Assembly (NCBI RefSeq): GCF_021184025.1
Contig: NZ_CP036537.1
Span: forward strand, 3,596,001 to 3,660,000
Reading direction: 5' to 3'
DNA: 64,000 bases
Source of the DNA: Rhodopseudomonas boonkerdii
GTDB lineage: Bacteria > Pseudomonadota > Alphaproteobacteria > Rhizobiales > Xanthobacteraceae
Part shown: positions 46,001 to 53,254 of the stretch, in pieces
Layout: each line of letters opens with the position of its first letter
How positions within the stretch are numbered: the stretch's first letter is position 1
Notes under the pieces: model-generated
What the model was told of the DNA's origin: nothing
Database searches by the model: none
What the model saw: only the letters and a program-made list of their open reading frames with translations
Position numbers and translations under genes: made by a program

Positions 46001-46585
46001 GGAATAGCGCGACATGGCGATGCCCAAGAGGCCCATGTCGATGATCTCGTGGATCGACGACGGATAGAGATAGGGCATCAGCGCCGAGATGAAGGCGTGG
46101 TCGGACTGATGCGGCACCGTCGATGATTTCGCGCCGTGATCGTCGCCGGCAAGACAGAGAACGCCGCCATGTTTGGCGGAGCCCGCCGCATTGCCATGGC
46201 GGAACACGTCGCCGCAGCGATCGACACCGGGGCCCTTGCCGTACCAGATGCCGGTGATGCCGTCATAACTGGCGCCGGGCGAGAGATTGAGCTGCTGCGT
46301 GCCCCAGATCGCGGTGGCGGCGAGATCCTCGTTCACGCCGGGCTGAAACTTGATGCCGTACTGGTCGAGATGTTTTCGCGCAGCCATCAGTTGCTGGTCG
46401 TAGCCGCCGAGCGGCGAGCCACGATAGCCGGTGACGAAAGCCGAGGTATTGAGCCCCGCCGCACGGTCCCTGCGGACCTGCGCCATGGGCAGCCGGACCA
46501 GCGCCTGGATGCCGGTGAGGAAGATATGACCGGAGCCTTGGGTGTATTTCTGATCGAGACTGATCGGGCCTTGATTGATTCCCAT
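43097..46585 (-). CDS. indolepyruvate:ferredoxin oxidoreductase, fused alpha and gamma parts
   Basis: A 1162-residue fusion that decarboxylates aryl-pyruvates to acyl-CoA. The N-terminal half carries the pyrimidine-binding domain (GHIFLTGIQALVRLPMAQVR; TGYRGSPLGGYD). The middle has the TPP-binding region (CSGCPHNTSTKVPEGSRAMA; GDGTYFHSGSLAIRQS). A ferredoxin-like Cys cluster follows (CEGCGDCSVQSNC; CNKDYSCLKGFC). The last 400 residues are the gamma-type domain (VGGVGGTGVLTIGALLGMAA). This single-polypeptide form is typical of Bradyrhizobium-like and other aerobic proteobacteria. The start 46585 follows GAGGGTGG. Confidence 0.93.
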   Translation of the reverse strand: MGINQGPISLDQKYTQGSGHIFLTGIQALVRLPMAQVRRDRAAGLNTSAFVTGYRGSPLGGYDQQLMAARKHLDQYGIKFQPGVNEDLAATAIWGTQQLNLSPGASYDGITGIWYGKGPGVDRCGDVFRHGNAAGSAKHGGVLCLAGDDHGAKSSTVPHQSDHAFISALMPYLYPSSIHEIIDMGLLGIAMSRYSGCWVGMKVITETVETTAEINLNDEMTPFKIPTDFEMPPGGLNLRWPDDRYAQDRRLQDYKGFAAIAFARANNINRVTIDSPNARFGIMASGKSYEDVRQALRELGITEQVAAKIGLRLYKIGMPWPLEPEGVRKFAVGLEEIFIVEERREIVENQVKQELFNWRDDVRPRIVGKMDSHDQRFLPFAEELSVAKLATSMVDRLLAMEIDPEIAALLRAKADWFHGREASQVQNVVPITRTPYFCSGCPHNTSTKVPEGSRAMAGIGCHFMSLWMDRSTETFTHMGGEGVPWTGIAPFTKEKHIFANLGDGTYFHSGSLAIRQSIASKANITYKILYNDAVAMTGGQKHDGELSPQQITFQLHSEGIRAIYLVSENPDAYPASSIAPGTRLAHRDELDRVMKECREIAGCSAIVFVQTCAAEKRRRRKKGILEDPQRRVIINPAVCEGCGDCSVQSNCISVEPLETELGRKRTINQSSCNKDYSCLKGFCPSFVTVDGGKLKRKAPVELGNIGEIPEPASRPTLDRPYNIAVGGVGGTGVLTIGALLGMAAHIEGKASMILDMSGLAQKGGAVLSHVRLSNDTAEVTCSRIVTGTADLLIAADEVVAIAKETISLCEGERTTGIVNTHLIPIADFVRNRDFNFQRGRVNDVLSMALRKTSTFLDFTKAAEGLLGDSIATNMMMMGYAYQQGLLPVQRASIEQAIELNGVSIKMNMLAFQLGRLAAADPERLASMLKGSDGVTAPKTQDEMTLDEIIAHRTAMLTDYQNVKLAERYRATVDRVRNAASHGGYDDALPRAVAINYAKLLAYKDEYEVARLYTDGRFEKQLREQFEGDFKINFNLAPPILPGVDASGRPKKRAFGAWMMPLFKLLASARGLRGTALDVFGYSADRKMERDLIAGYEKDIATVLGLLSPANVEIAVELLSLPDTIRGYGPVKEAAVEAAQTRYAALAKDLVNPPPVPRQIAAE

Positions 46586-46840
46586 TCCACCCTCATTCGT
46601 CGCCCGCATCGTTCCGGCAGGCGTGCTCGCGCAGTTTTATGTGGGGTCGTTCGACTCCCTTAGAAATAGTCTACGTTGAATTGAAAACCGGGCGCACCAC
46701 AAATGTGCGGAGCGCACGACCGCCATCCAAAAACGCAACTTCATGATGTGAAGGAGCTATTTACCCGTCACGTTATGTCGCGCAGGATGGCTGCGGCGAA
46801 ACGAGATGGCGCGGACTGTGCACTGCAGCAAGAGCATCCG

Positions 46841-46893
46841 CGTAGGATGGGAAGAGCAGAGCCGCCATCGCGCCGGAGCGAAACCCATCGGCA
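46841..46893. repeat. half CGTAGGATGGG repeat in the 311-bp gap 46586-46896
   Basis: CGTAGGATGGGAAGAGCAGA followed by GCCGGAGCGAAACCCATCGG is the left half of the element seen complete at 18164. The rest of the gap between the oxidoreductase start and the response-regulator stop shows no gene. A plus-strand frame there (46703-46963) has no ribosome-binding site or family features. Confidence 0.6.
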
Positions 46894-46896
46894 ATT

Positions 46897-47256
46897 CTAT
46901 TCCGGAAAAATCTCGCCGATGACCTTGATGAGATCGGCCTCGCGGAACGGCTTGCGCAAATAGGCCCGGAAACGCCCGGCGCGATCGCGGACGACGTTCT
47001 CGAGCAGCGAGGTCATCACCACGACCGGGATCTGCCTCAGCCGCTCATCCTGGCGCATGGCCGCGATCAGCCCCGCCCCGTCGATGAACGGCATCATGAA
47101 ATCCGTGAGTACGAGGTCAGGTGTCTCGCGATGCAGGATGTCGAGTGCCTCGCGGCCGTTGCCTGCGACCAGCACATTGAAAGCGCTCTCGCTCAACAGA
47201 ACTTCGAGCCAGTCGGCGATCGCCCATTCGTCCTCGACAATCAGGACCGTACGCAC
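46897..47256 (-). CDS. single-domain response regulator
   Basis: A 119-residue REC domain only: TVLIVEDEWAIADWLEVLLS acidic pocket, phospho-Asp in LVLTDFMMPFIDGAG, VVVMTS switch Thr/Ser and the KPF Lys (YLRKPFREADL). It starts with GTG at 47256, two bases after the stop of the KaiC-like gene, with GGAGA placed before it. So it is co-transcribed and probably works with that ATPase. No histidine kinase is adjacent. Typical relatives pass signals by protein contact. Confidence 0.9.
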   Translation of the reverse strand: MRTVLIVEDEWAIADWLEVLLSESAFNVLVAGNGREALDILHRETPDLVLTDFMMPFIDGAGLIAAMRQDERLRQIPVVVMTSLLENVVRDRAGRFRAYLRKPFREADLIKVIGEIFPE

Positions 47257-47258
47257 CT

Positions 47259-48737
47259 CTAGTCTCCGGTCAATTTGAGGTCTGCCGCCGGCGTCGGCTG
47301 CGGCCCCTGACTGGAGATATCGCGAAGGATGCGTTCGGCTCTTTCATAGTTGTCGTCCAGCACGATGCCGCTCTCGTGGATTTCAAAACGGCGCATCCGC
47401 ATGTCTGTCCGGCGGTCGCGCGACTTGAGGATCGTCATCAGACGATGATTTTCCGAACGCAGCGCTGCAAGATGCAGCGCGATGATGTTCTCGGCCACCG
47501 CGGAGAGACCGGTCTGATTGACGCCCTTGAGCGGTTGCCCGGGAGTCATGCCCGCGTGATCGGTCTCGGCCGTTGCCAGTGTGGTAACACCGAGGGCGCG
47601 CAACTCGTTGCACAGCGCTGACAAAAAAGAGCCCATGCGGTGCTTTTCGTCGGTCAGTTTCGAGAACCCCTCGATGCCGTCGATCACTAGACGGCGCACG
47701 CCGTTCTCACGGATGTTCCCGAGCAGTTCGGTGGCGACCTCGTCGAGCACGGCTTCCGTCTGCGGACGCCACATCAGGCTGATATGATCTGAAAGCGCGA
47801 CCTTGAGGCTCTTCGCCTTCACCCGCAGCGCCATGGGATTTTCATGGAAGCCGAAAAACAGCGCCGGCTCGCCTGCGGGGCCGCCAGTGAGGAACTGCAA
47901 GCCCGCCGTGGTCTTACCGGAGCCGGACGGCCCCAGCACCACCGTCACCGAATGCGTATCGATCCCGCCACCGAACATCTTGTCGAGGCCGGGAATTCCG
48001 ATCGGAACGATCGGCCCGTCAGCGCTGTCCCAGACACTCGGCGTCTCCAGCAGCGCCTCGATGCGAGGATAGATCGCATGGCCGGCATCGGTGATCCGAT
48101 AGGCGTGCTTGCCGCCCATGAACCAGCCACCGCGCAGCTTGTGGACCTGGATCGAACGCTCGGCCCGCCGGCCATGCAGCGAGGACTGCAGTTCGATCAG
48201 CCCGTCCACCATCGTGTGCTCAGGCGGATGCGCATCGGCGTCGAAGGCGCTGGTGAGCAGGAACATGGTGCAATTGCTGAATCCCGCCTGCGTCTGCAAC
48301 TCATGGATGAACTTCTTCAGCTCGAGTTCAGTCCGCGCCTTCTCATGCACCGTGATCAGGCCGTCGAGCACGAGGAAGCTGGCATTTCGCGTCCGGACCT
48401 CGCGGCGGACGACGTCGAGCAGTCCACGCAGCCCGCCATCCTCCAGCGTCTTGAAGGCCCCGACATAGGACATCCGGTCCGGAATCGCATTTTCGTCGAA
48501 GAACTTCATGCGCCGCATATGCCCGATCATGCGGGCATGGCTTTCTGCAAGCAGCGTAATGTACAGCGCGCTACGGCCCTGAGCCGCCTGCGCGAAGCAG
48601 ATCTGGTTGCCGAGAATCGTCTTTCCGGCGCCGGGTGCGCCCTGAATGATGTAGATTCCGCCGTCGAAAACACCCCCACCCAGAATCGTATCCAGACCGG
48701 CAATGCCGGTCGCGACCCGGCCGTTATCAGCACTCAT
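47259..48737 (-). CDS. KaiC-like double RecA/RAD55-type ATPase
   Basis: A 492-residue protein with two RecA-type domains. Walker A1 is GAPGAGKT at 33-40 and Walker A2 GPSGSGKT near 269. It has the KaiC hallmarks GIAGLDTILGGGVFDGGIYI and GIPGLDKMFGGGI. The clock phosphorylation pair Ser-Thr of cyanobacterial KaiC CII is not kept (GLSAVAENIIAL). kaiA and kaiB are absent. This belongs to the broad non-clock KaiC class found with histidine kinases or REC proteins. It is first in a two-gene unit with the REC protein, behind an EcfG-like promoter. A stress-signalling role is inferred. Confidence 0.9.
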   Translation of the reverse strand: MSADNGRVATGIAGLDTILGGGVFDGGIYIIQGAPGAGKTILGNQICFAQAAQGRSALYITLLAESHARMIGHMRRMKFFDENAIPDRMSYVGAFKTLEDGGLRGLLDVVRREVRTRNASFLVLDGLITVHEKARTELELKKFIHELQTQAGFSNCTMFLLTSAFDADAHPPEHTMVDGLIELQSSLHGRRAERSIQVHKLRGGWFMGGKHAYRITDAGHAIYPRIEALLETPSVWDSADGPIVPIGIPGLDKMFGGGIDTHSVTVVLGPSGSGKTTAGLQFLTGGPAGEPALFFGFHENPMALRVKAKSLKVALSDHISLMWRPQTEAVLDEVATELLGNIRENGVRRLVIDGIEGFSKLTDEKHRMGSFLSALCNELRALGVTTLATAETDHAGMTPGQPLKGVNQTGLSAVAENIIALHLAALRSENHRLMTILKSRDRRTDMRMRRFEIHESGIVLDDNYERAERILRDISSQGPQPTPAADLKLTGD

Positions 48738-48782
48738 CCCGTCACTGCCCCTGAGTTCTCACCGAAAACGGTGAGATGCTAA

Positions 48783-48807
48783 AACGCGGACGGATGCAAT
48801 CGGTTCC
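48783..48807 (-). promoter_or_regulatory. EcfG-type promoter for the kaiC-like/REC operon
   Basis: On the minus strand, GGAAC (48807-48803), 16 bases, CGTT (48786-48783). This fully matches GGAAC-N16/17-CGTT. The expected start leaves a leader of about 40 bases before the ATG at 48737. Confidence 0.6.
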
Positions 48808-48859
48808 AACGCTTTTGCAGAAATGTTTGAGGAGAGAGCAACTCACTCCCCCTGCAACC

Positions 48860-48884
48860 GGAACATCCGGCGGGATCGGCCATT
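48860..48884 (+). promoter_or_regulatory. EcfG-like promoter (one mismatch) for the small membrane protein
   Basis: GGAAC (48860-48864), 16 bases, CATT (48881-48884). This has one mismatch to CGTT. It lies about 30 bases before the plus-strand ATG 48915 and is divergent from the kaiC-like promoter 53 bp away. Confidence 0.4.
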
Positions 48885-48914
48885 GGAATTACGGCACCCG
48901 GAGAGGAGGATGGA

Positions 48915-49148
48915 ATGACCCAGCTTTCCAATGTCCAGATGGAGCCTGCCGGCTTTGCGAACCGCACAGCGGCGCCGCATCCGGAGAAATATCATCCGCG
49001 CTGCGGGGAAGAGCATCGGCACAAGCCAGGCAAGGCCATCATCGGGATTGCCCTGCTGATCGTGCTGAGTGTCTTGCTCTACGCATTCACAGGCCACGCG
49101 ACCGAACTGCCGGCGAACAACGGCCTGCAGACCATCTCTGACAAGTGA
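48915..49148 (+). CDS. small single-pass membrane protein, unknown function
   Basis: 77 residues. The first 40 are polar with His/Lys clusters (CGEEHRHKPGK), then one membrane helix AIIGIALLIVLSVLLYAFTG (about 41-60), then a short polar tail. I recognise no family. The ribosome-binding stretch GGAGAGGAGG sits right before the ATG, strongly supporting translation. It is divergent from the kaiC-like operon and shares its promoter region, with an EcfG-like motif. A stress-induced envelope protein is a fair guess. Confidence 0.65.
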   Translation: MTQLSNVQMEPAGFANRTAAPHPEKYHPRCGEEHRHKPGKAIIGIALLIVLSVLLYAFTGHATELPANNGLQTISDK

Positions 49149-49157
49149 TAAAAGCCG

Positions 49158-49865
49158 TCAGGCCTCGACAGTGGCGGGATCGGACACGTCGGCCGCGAGG
49201 TCGGATGAGACGAGCCGAAGCTGCCGCCCGTGCGGGACCATCGACGGCACGATTCCGAAATGATCCGTCAGCGGCCTGTCGATCCGCCGAACCGCGGAAC
49301 CACGCGACATCACCGGAGCGCTTCTGCGGACTTCCCGATTCTCGGAACGAGAACCACGCACGTCGTTCCAGCGCACGGCACGTTCGATCAGCGGCGCAGG
49401 ATGGCTCGCCAAAGGACGCGCCAGGCGCCAGAACATTTGCACCAGCGCTGCATAGGTCATCTCTTCCAGTTGACCGACGCTGGCGCCCGACGGAACAGCG
49501 AACACATCGACCTCGACGATCGGTCCAGTCTCGGCGCGCTCGGTCACGCGATGCAGCGTGCATCCGAAATCGGGCGCCCCGTCATCGATCGCGTCTTGCA
49601 CCGGCGCGTCGCCGGGATAGTGCGGCGAGCCCGGATGAAAATTGTAGGCGCCATAACCCAGCTGAGCCACGACTGCAGCCGGCACTTTCACGCTCCCCGC
49701 GAAAGAAACCAGTCGCGCGCCGGGTAGCCATTCTGCTTCGATCGCAGCGAGATCTGCAGCGGTGAACACCGGCAGCACGTTCAGCGATGGATTGTAGCTA
49801 CGAAGGAGTGTGGCAAAGACTGAATGTTCGGCAGGGCCTGAGAGAAGAATGAGAGTATCGAACAT
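49158..49865 (-). CDS. formyltransferase-like protein (Formyl_trans_N fold)
   Basis: 235 residues. The core resembles PurN/Fmt: GARLVSFAGSVKVPAAVVAQ, LGYGAYNFHPGSPHYPGDAP with the Asn-x-His pair, and DFGCTLHRVTERAETGPIVE. The third catalytic residue, Asp in the usual DxGPI, is Glu here (ETGPI). The C-terminal 60 residues are Arg/Ser rich and not family-like. The substrate is unknown; many such stand-alone proteins act on nucleotide sugars or amines. The start at 49865 has only a weak ribosome-binding site. Confidence 0.7.
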   Translation of the reverse strand: MFDTLILLSGPAEHSVFATLLRSYNPSLNVLPVFTAADLAAIEAEWLPGARLVSFAGSVKVPAAVVAQLGYGAYNFHPGSPHYPGDAPVQDAIDDGAPDFGCTLHRVTERAETGPIVEVDVFAVPSGASVGQLEEMTYAALVQMFWRLARPLASHPAPLIERAVRWNDVRGSRSENREVRRSAPVMSRGSAVRRIDRPLTDHFGIVPSMVPHGRQLRLVSSDLAADVSDPATVEA

Positions 49866-49989
49866 GTCAGGCGCCAGTCTGCGAATCGGAGTTCCCGAAG
49901 ATTCGCAGTCAGGTCTTAACAACTGATGATCGTACCGCGCCGCTGCGAAGGAGTGCGACGCAACAGCGCTGACATCGTGGCCGACCGCC

Positions 49990-50014
49990 GGAACATGCGC
50001 CGTTCCGAGCGGTT
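49990..50014 (+). promoter_or_regulatory. EcfG-like promoter (one mismatch)
   Basis: GGAAC (49990-49994), 16 bases, GGTT (50011-50014). One base differs from CGTT. It lies 28 bases before the ATG of the next small membrane protein. Weak on its own. Confidence 0.3.
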
Positions 50015-50041
50015 GTCCTCGCTGCAAAAGGAGGAATCGAC

Positions 50042-50506
50042 ATGGCAAATTTGCATGATCCGACCGATCCCCGGCACACCGGACAAATCCATGAAGATCC
50101 ACGTGACAACGCCCGCCTCGACAGCGAGTTGCAGGCTGATCCGGAATTGCAGGAAGGCCGTGCCTCCGGCGGACGGGTGCTCGCTTACGGCGCTGCCGTG
50201 CTGGTGTTGCTGGGCATCGTCTTCTACGGCTTGAACAACAATTCGATGAATCCGAACGAGGCAGCGAAAACGGCCTCGCAATCGACGCCGGCCACGCAGG
50301 ATAACGCAGCGAAGGCGCCCGCTCCGACTAACAATATCGCCGACTCCAACACCAGGCCGCCGGTGGCGCCGGGTGTTCGCGACGTGACGCCGACCAAAGA
50401 GAACCAGGGTGTGACGACCGGCTCCGCGCCGGCTCGCTCGCAGGGACCGCAATCCGGCCCGACCGGGACCGAGGTCGATAGCTCCAAGGGCGGCGCAGCG
50501 AAATAA
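50042..50506 (+). CDS. single-pass membrane protein, unknown function
   Basis: 154 residues. A polar N-terminus (HDPTDPRHTGQIHEDPRD) is followed by one helix RVLAYGAAVLVLLGIVFYGL (about 45-64) and a long low-complexity Ala/Pro/Ser/Thr/Gln tail. No catalytic motif is seen. AAAAGGAGGAATCG is an ideal ribosome-binding site. Similar short proteins are frequent in Nitrobacteraceae and are annotated as hypothetical. An EcfG-like motif upstream suggests stress expression. Confidence 0.75.
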   Translation: MANLHDPTDPRHTGQIHEDPRDNARLDSELQADPELQEGRASGGRVLAYGAAVLVLLGIVFYGLNNNSMNPNEAAKTASQSTPATQDNAAKAPAPTNNIADSNTRPPVAPGVRDVTPTKENQGVTTGSAPARSQGPQSGPTGTEVDSSKGGAAK

Positions 50507-50663
50507 CGCTGCGCATGGGCAGGCAAGGCAGCGGCCACCGTTCGCGTCCGCCGCTTTGCCGCGCCTGTATTCCGCAGATCGGCAAATCGTGATGTCGATG
50601 TGATTTTACTTCGAACGCCACTTCGCCGAGACCGGGACCCTCGTCGCCAAACAGGACCCGTTC

Positions 50664-51671
50664 ATGAAACCCCTGCTGCTTCTCGCATCGCTCGCCGTTT
50701 TATCCCTTGCACCGAACGATGCGAGCTATGCGGCGGAGCGCGAACCTTATGGCATCGGCCTCGAAGGCTTCCAGTATCCCTACCCCGTCCAGATGCTGCC
50801 GCTGACAAACGACGGCGAGCAGCTGCGCATGGCCTATATGGATGTGCCGTCGCAAAAACCTAACGGCCGTACGGTGGTCCTGCTGCACGGCCGCAATTTT
50901 CCATCGAGCTATTGGGCGCCGGTGATCCGTACGCTGACCGATGCCGGCTACCGCGTCGTGGTGCCGGATCAGATCGGCTTCGGCAAATCCTCGAAACCGT
51001 CCGGCGAATTGCACTTCGACACCCTCGCCCGCAACACCATCACCCTGATGGATCATCTCGGCATCGCCAAATTCGATGTCGTCGCCCATTCGCTCGGCGG
51101 CATGTTGAGCGTCCGCATCGCCCGTGCCTATCCCGACCGCATCGATCATCTGGTGCTGGCCGCGCCCATCGGCCTCGAGGACTATCGCCTCTATGTGCCG
51201 CCGACGCCGACCGAAAAGATCGTCGAGACCGAGGACAAGCTCACGGCCGAAGGTTATCGCAAGCAGCTCGAGACGAATTATGCGCTCAAGCTTCCGCCCG
51301 AGCAGGTGACGCCGTTCATCGACGCCCGCTTCAACATCAAGGGCTCATCCGATTATCCGCGCTGGCTGCGCGCCTTCGTCAGCTCGGCGCAGATGATCTA
51401 TCGGGAGCCGGTGGCGCATGAGATTCCGCTGATCGGTCTGCCGACGCTGTTCATCATGGGCGCCGACGATCACAACGCGCCAGGCAAACCCAATGCACCG
51501 GAAGCATTGCGGCCGAAAATGGGACAGAACGCCGATCTGGCGAAGGCACTGGCCGCGAAGATGCCGAATGCGAAGGCGGAAGTGCTGCCCAATGCCGGGC
51601 ATCTGGTTTTCCTGGACGCTCCCGCCAAATTCGACGAGCTGATGCTGGGCTTCCTCGCCACGAAGCCGTGA
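50664..51671 (+). CDS. exported alpha/beta-fold hydrolase
   Basis: 335 residues with a signal peptide cleaved near ASYAA. The fold-1 hydrolase motifs are VVLLHGRNFPSSYWAPVI (oxyanion HG), PDQIGFGKSSKP, the nucleophile elbow VVAHSLGGMLSV with Ser near 143, the acid in FIMGADDHNAPG and the His in LPNAGHLVFLDAP. It resembles epoxide hydrolase/haloalkane dehalogenase-like proteins but lacks a deciding halide signature. It probably acts in the periplasm; the substrate is unknown. Confidence 0.88.
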   Translation: MKPLLLLASLAVLSLAPNDASYAAEREPYGIGLEGFQYPYPVQMLPLTNDGEQLRMAYMDVPSQKPNGRTVVLLHGRNFPSSYWAPVIRTLTDAGYRVVVPDQIGFGKSSKPSGELHFDTLARNTITLMDHLGIAKFDVVAHSLGGMLSVRIARAYPDRIDHLVLAAPIGLEDYRLYVPPTPTEKIVETEDKLTAEGYRKQLETNYALKLPPEQVTPFIDARFNIKGSSDYPRWLRAFVSSAQMIYREPVAHEIPLIGLPTLFIMGADDHNAPGKPNAPEALRPKMGQNADLAKALAAKMPNAKAEVLPNAGHLVFLDAPAKFDELMLGFLATKP

Positions 51672-51769
51672 CACCCTCGCGGCTTCACGTTGATTTCGAC
51701 ACAGCATCCGTTCCGGCCGTTACCGGATGATACACGAACCCCGCCTCCCCGGCGGGTTCGGTTTGTGCA

Positions 51770-52402
51770 TCAATGATCGTCGCGCTCGAACACGAATTTC
51801 GGCATTTCCCATTTCAACCGGATCGCAAGCAGGCGGAACACGAAGCCGACCACAACGGCCGCGGCGATCACCACGTCGGGGCTGAGACCGTATTTGATGC
51901 CGCCGATATAGAGCAGCCCGGTGACGATGGAGACACTGGCATAGAGCTCGGCGCGAAACAGCAGCGGCACGTCGTTGCAAAGCACGTCGCGGATCACGCC
52001 GCCGACGCAGCCGGTGATCATTCCCGCCACGACCACAATGAGGAACGGCTGATCCATGCTCATGGCGACATTGCAGCCCATGATGGTGAACACCACGAGG
52101 CCGATGGCGTCGAGCACCAGGAAGATGCCGTGGAAGCGATGCACGAACTGCGCAAGCCCGATGGTCGCGAGCGCCGCGCCACCGGTGAGCAGCAACAGAT
52201 ACGGGCTCTTCACCCACCACAGCGGATAGTGCCCGAGCAGCACGTCGCGCACCGAACCGCCGCCGAGAGCGGTGACACAGCCGAGCATGGCGACGCCGAG
52301 CCAGTCCATCTTGCGGCGGCCGGCCGCGAGCGCCGCCGTCATCGCTTCGGCAACCAGCGCAATCATTGCAAGGGGAAACAGCAGGGCTTCGGTATGGGGC
52401 AT
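51770..52402 (-). CDS. TRIC-family cation channel (UPF0126/YicG-like)
   Basis: 210 residues, about 7 membrane helices. Two repeated glycine motifs mark the family: CVTALGGGSVRDVLLGHYPL and GMITGCVGGVIRDVLCNDVP, one per inverted half. Prokaryotic TRIC trimers conduct K+ or other small ions through each subunit. No neighbour suggests a partner. The start 52402 lies at the usual N-terminus before the first helix. Confidence 0.9.
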   Translation of the reverse strand: MPHTEALLFPLAMIALVAEAMTAALAAGRRKMDWLGVAMLGCVTALGGGSVRDVLLGHYPLWWVKSPYLLLLTGGAALATIGLAQFVHRFHGIFLVLDAIGLVVFTIMGCNVAMSMDQPFLIVVVAGMITGCVGGVIRDVLCNDVPLLFRAELYASVSIVTGLLYIGGIKYGLSPDVVIAAAVVVGFVFRLLAIRLKWEMPKFVFERDDH

Positions 52403-52460
52403 GAATCAGCAGCGTTCGAGGACACTGCTGTCTAAAGCATTTCATGCTTTGATTGAAATG

Positions 52461-52578
52461 TGTCCCGGACGCGGTGCAGCGCGCTTTGCGCTGCTCCGCA
52501 GAGCCGGGACCGTTCCAAACGCCGGAGTTCGCAACGGTCCCGGCTCTGCGAAGCGGCACTTGCGGCGAAGCTTCGCTC
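52461..52578. repeat. TGTCCCGGACGCGGTGCAGC-type inverted repeat
   Basis: The element holds TGTCCCGGACGCGG, then GCAGCGCGCTTTGCGCTGC (hairpin) and CGCAGAGCCGGGACCGTT, mirrored by AACGGTCCCGGCTCTGCG. A third hairpin CTTGCGGCGAAGCTTCGC follows. This is another known-looking Nitrobacteraceae spacer repeat family. Confidence 0.7.
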
Positions 52579-53125
52579 ACCCTCTTGACATAATTCCTAA
52601 AGGATAATATACCTCTCCCCGTCCTGTTCACGAGGGGCGCTTCTCGAGGGCGTCTTGAGCGGTGGAGCAGGATACGGTGCCCGCGGCCTTGCCTCGCAAG
52701 CAGGACTCGGGAGGCCGGGGGTCACCGTCCCTCCCCAATACGAGGGGGAGCCGATAGGTCGGCTGCGACGGCACAGGCGAACGGCGGAGAAATCCGTCGG
52801 GATAAGCGGCTCGGAAACTTGCTGCGGCAAGGAGTAAGGGACGTGCCGGTGTGCGACAGAGCGGTCCTCCAGCCAAAAATCCCGTGATGACGCGCCGAGA
52901 GGCGTTGCGCGGTGGGTCGAGGCTGACGTTTCAGCCAAGGCACATCGCGAGGACTACCCGACTTGCGTCTTTCGGCGCGTCATCCCCCTCACCTCTCGAG
53001 GGGGAAACCAGGCAAGCCCACCTCGCGCCGCGAACGCGACAAGGACGGCGCGTGCGCGCAAGAATTTTCCGGACGTGGCTGTTTGACATGGTGGACAAGA
53101 CGCCGATCCATCGGCGCGTGATCAA
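52579..53125. other. 547-bp region without a supported gene
   Basis: Frames on both strands lack ribosome-binding sites and family features. Short mirrored parts occur: CCTCACCTCTCGAGGGGG and CGATCCATCGGCGCG. TTGACA at 52585-52590 with TAATAT at 52605-52610 looks promoter-like but has only 14 bases between the boxes. It may be the remnant of an old insertion or of decayed repeats. Confidence 0.4.
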
Positions 53126-53248
53126 CCGTAGGGCGGATGAGGCGAAGCCGTCATCCGCCGGCCGAGTTCATGGTGGAGACTCCACGGCGGATGACGCGGA
53201 GTTTATTATTGGACGCGCTTCGCGCGACCCGTTGGCTCATCCGCCCTC
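53126..53248. repeat. CCGTAGGGCGGATGAG inverted repeat element
   Basis: CCGTAGGGCGGATGAGGCGA with CGTCATCCGCCGGCCG, mirrored by GGCGGATGACGCGGA and GGCTCATCCGCCCTCCG, with an inner hairpin GACGCGCTTCGCGCG. It ends 6 bases before the carboxylase stop. Confidence 0.78.
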
Positions 53249-53254
53249 CGTTCC

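Noticed and set aside
46703..46963. 86-codon plus-strand frame in the gap before the response regulator
   Set aside because: No ribosome-binding site, crosses a repeat half-element and runs into the antisense of the REC gene.
47259..48737. Reading the KaiC-like gene as part of a circadian clock
   Set aside because: No kaiA or kaiB is nearby and the paired Ser-Thr phosphosite is not conserved.
52585..52610. TTGACA ... TAATAT as a sigma-70 promoter
   Set aside because: Only 14 bases separate the boxes, and no gene follows on the plus strand.
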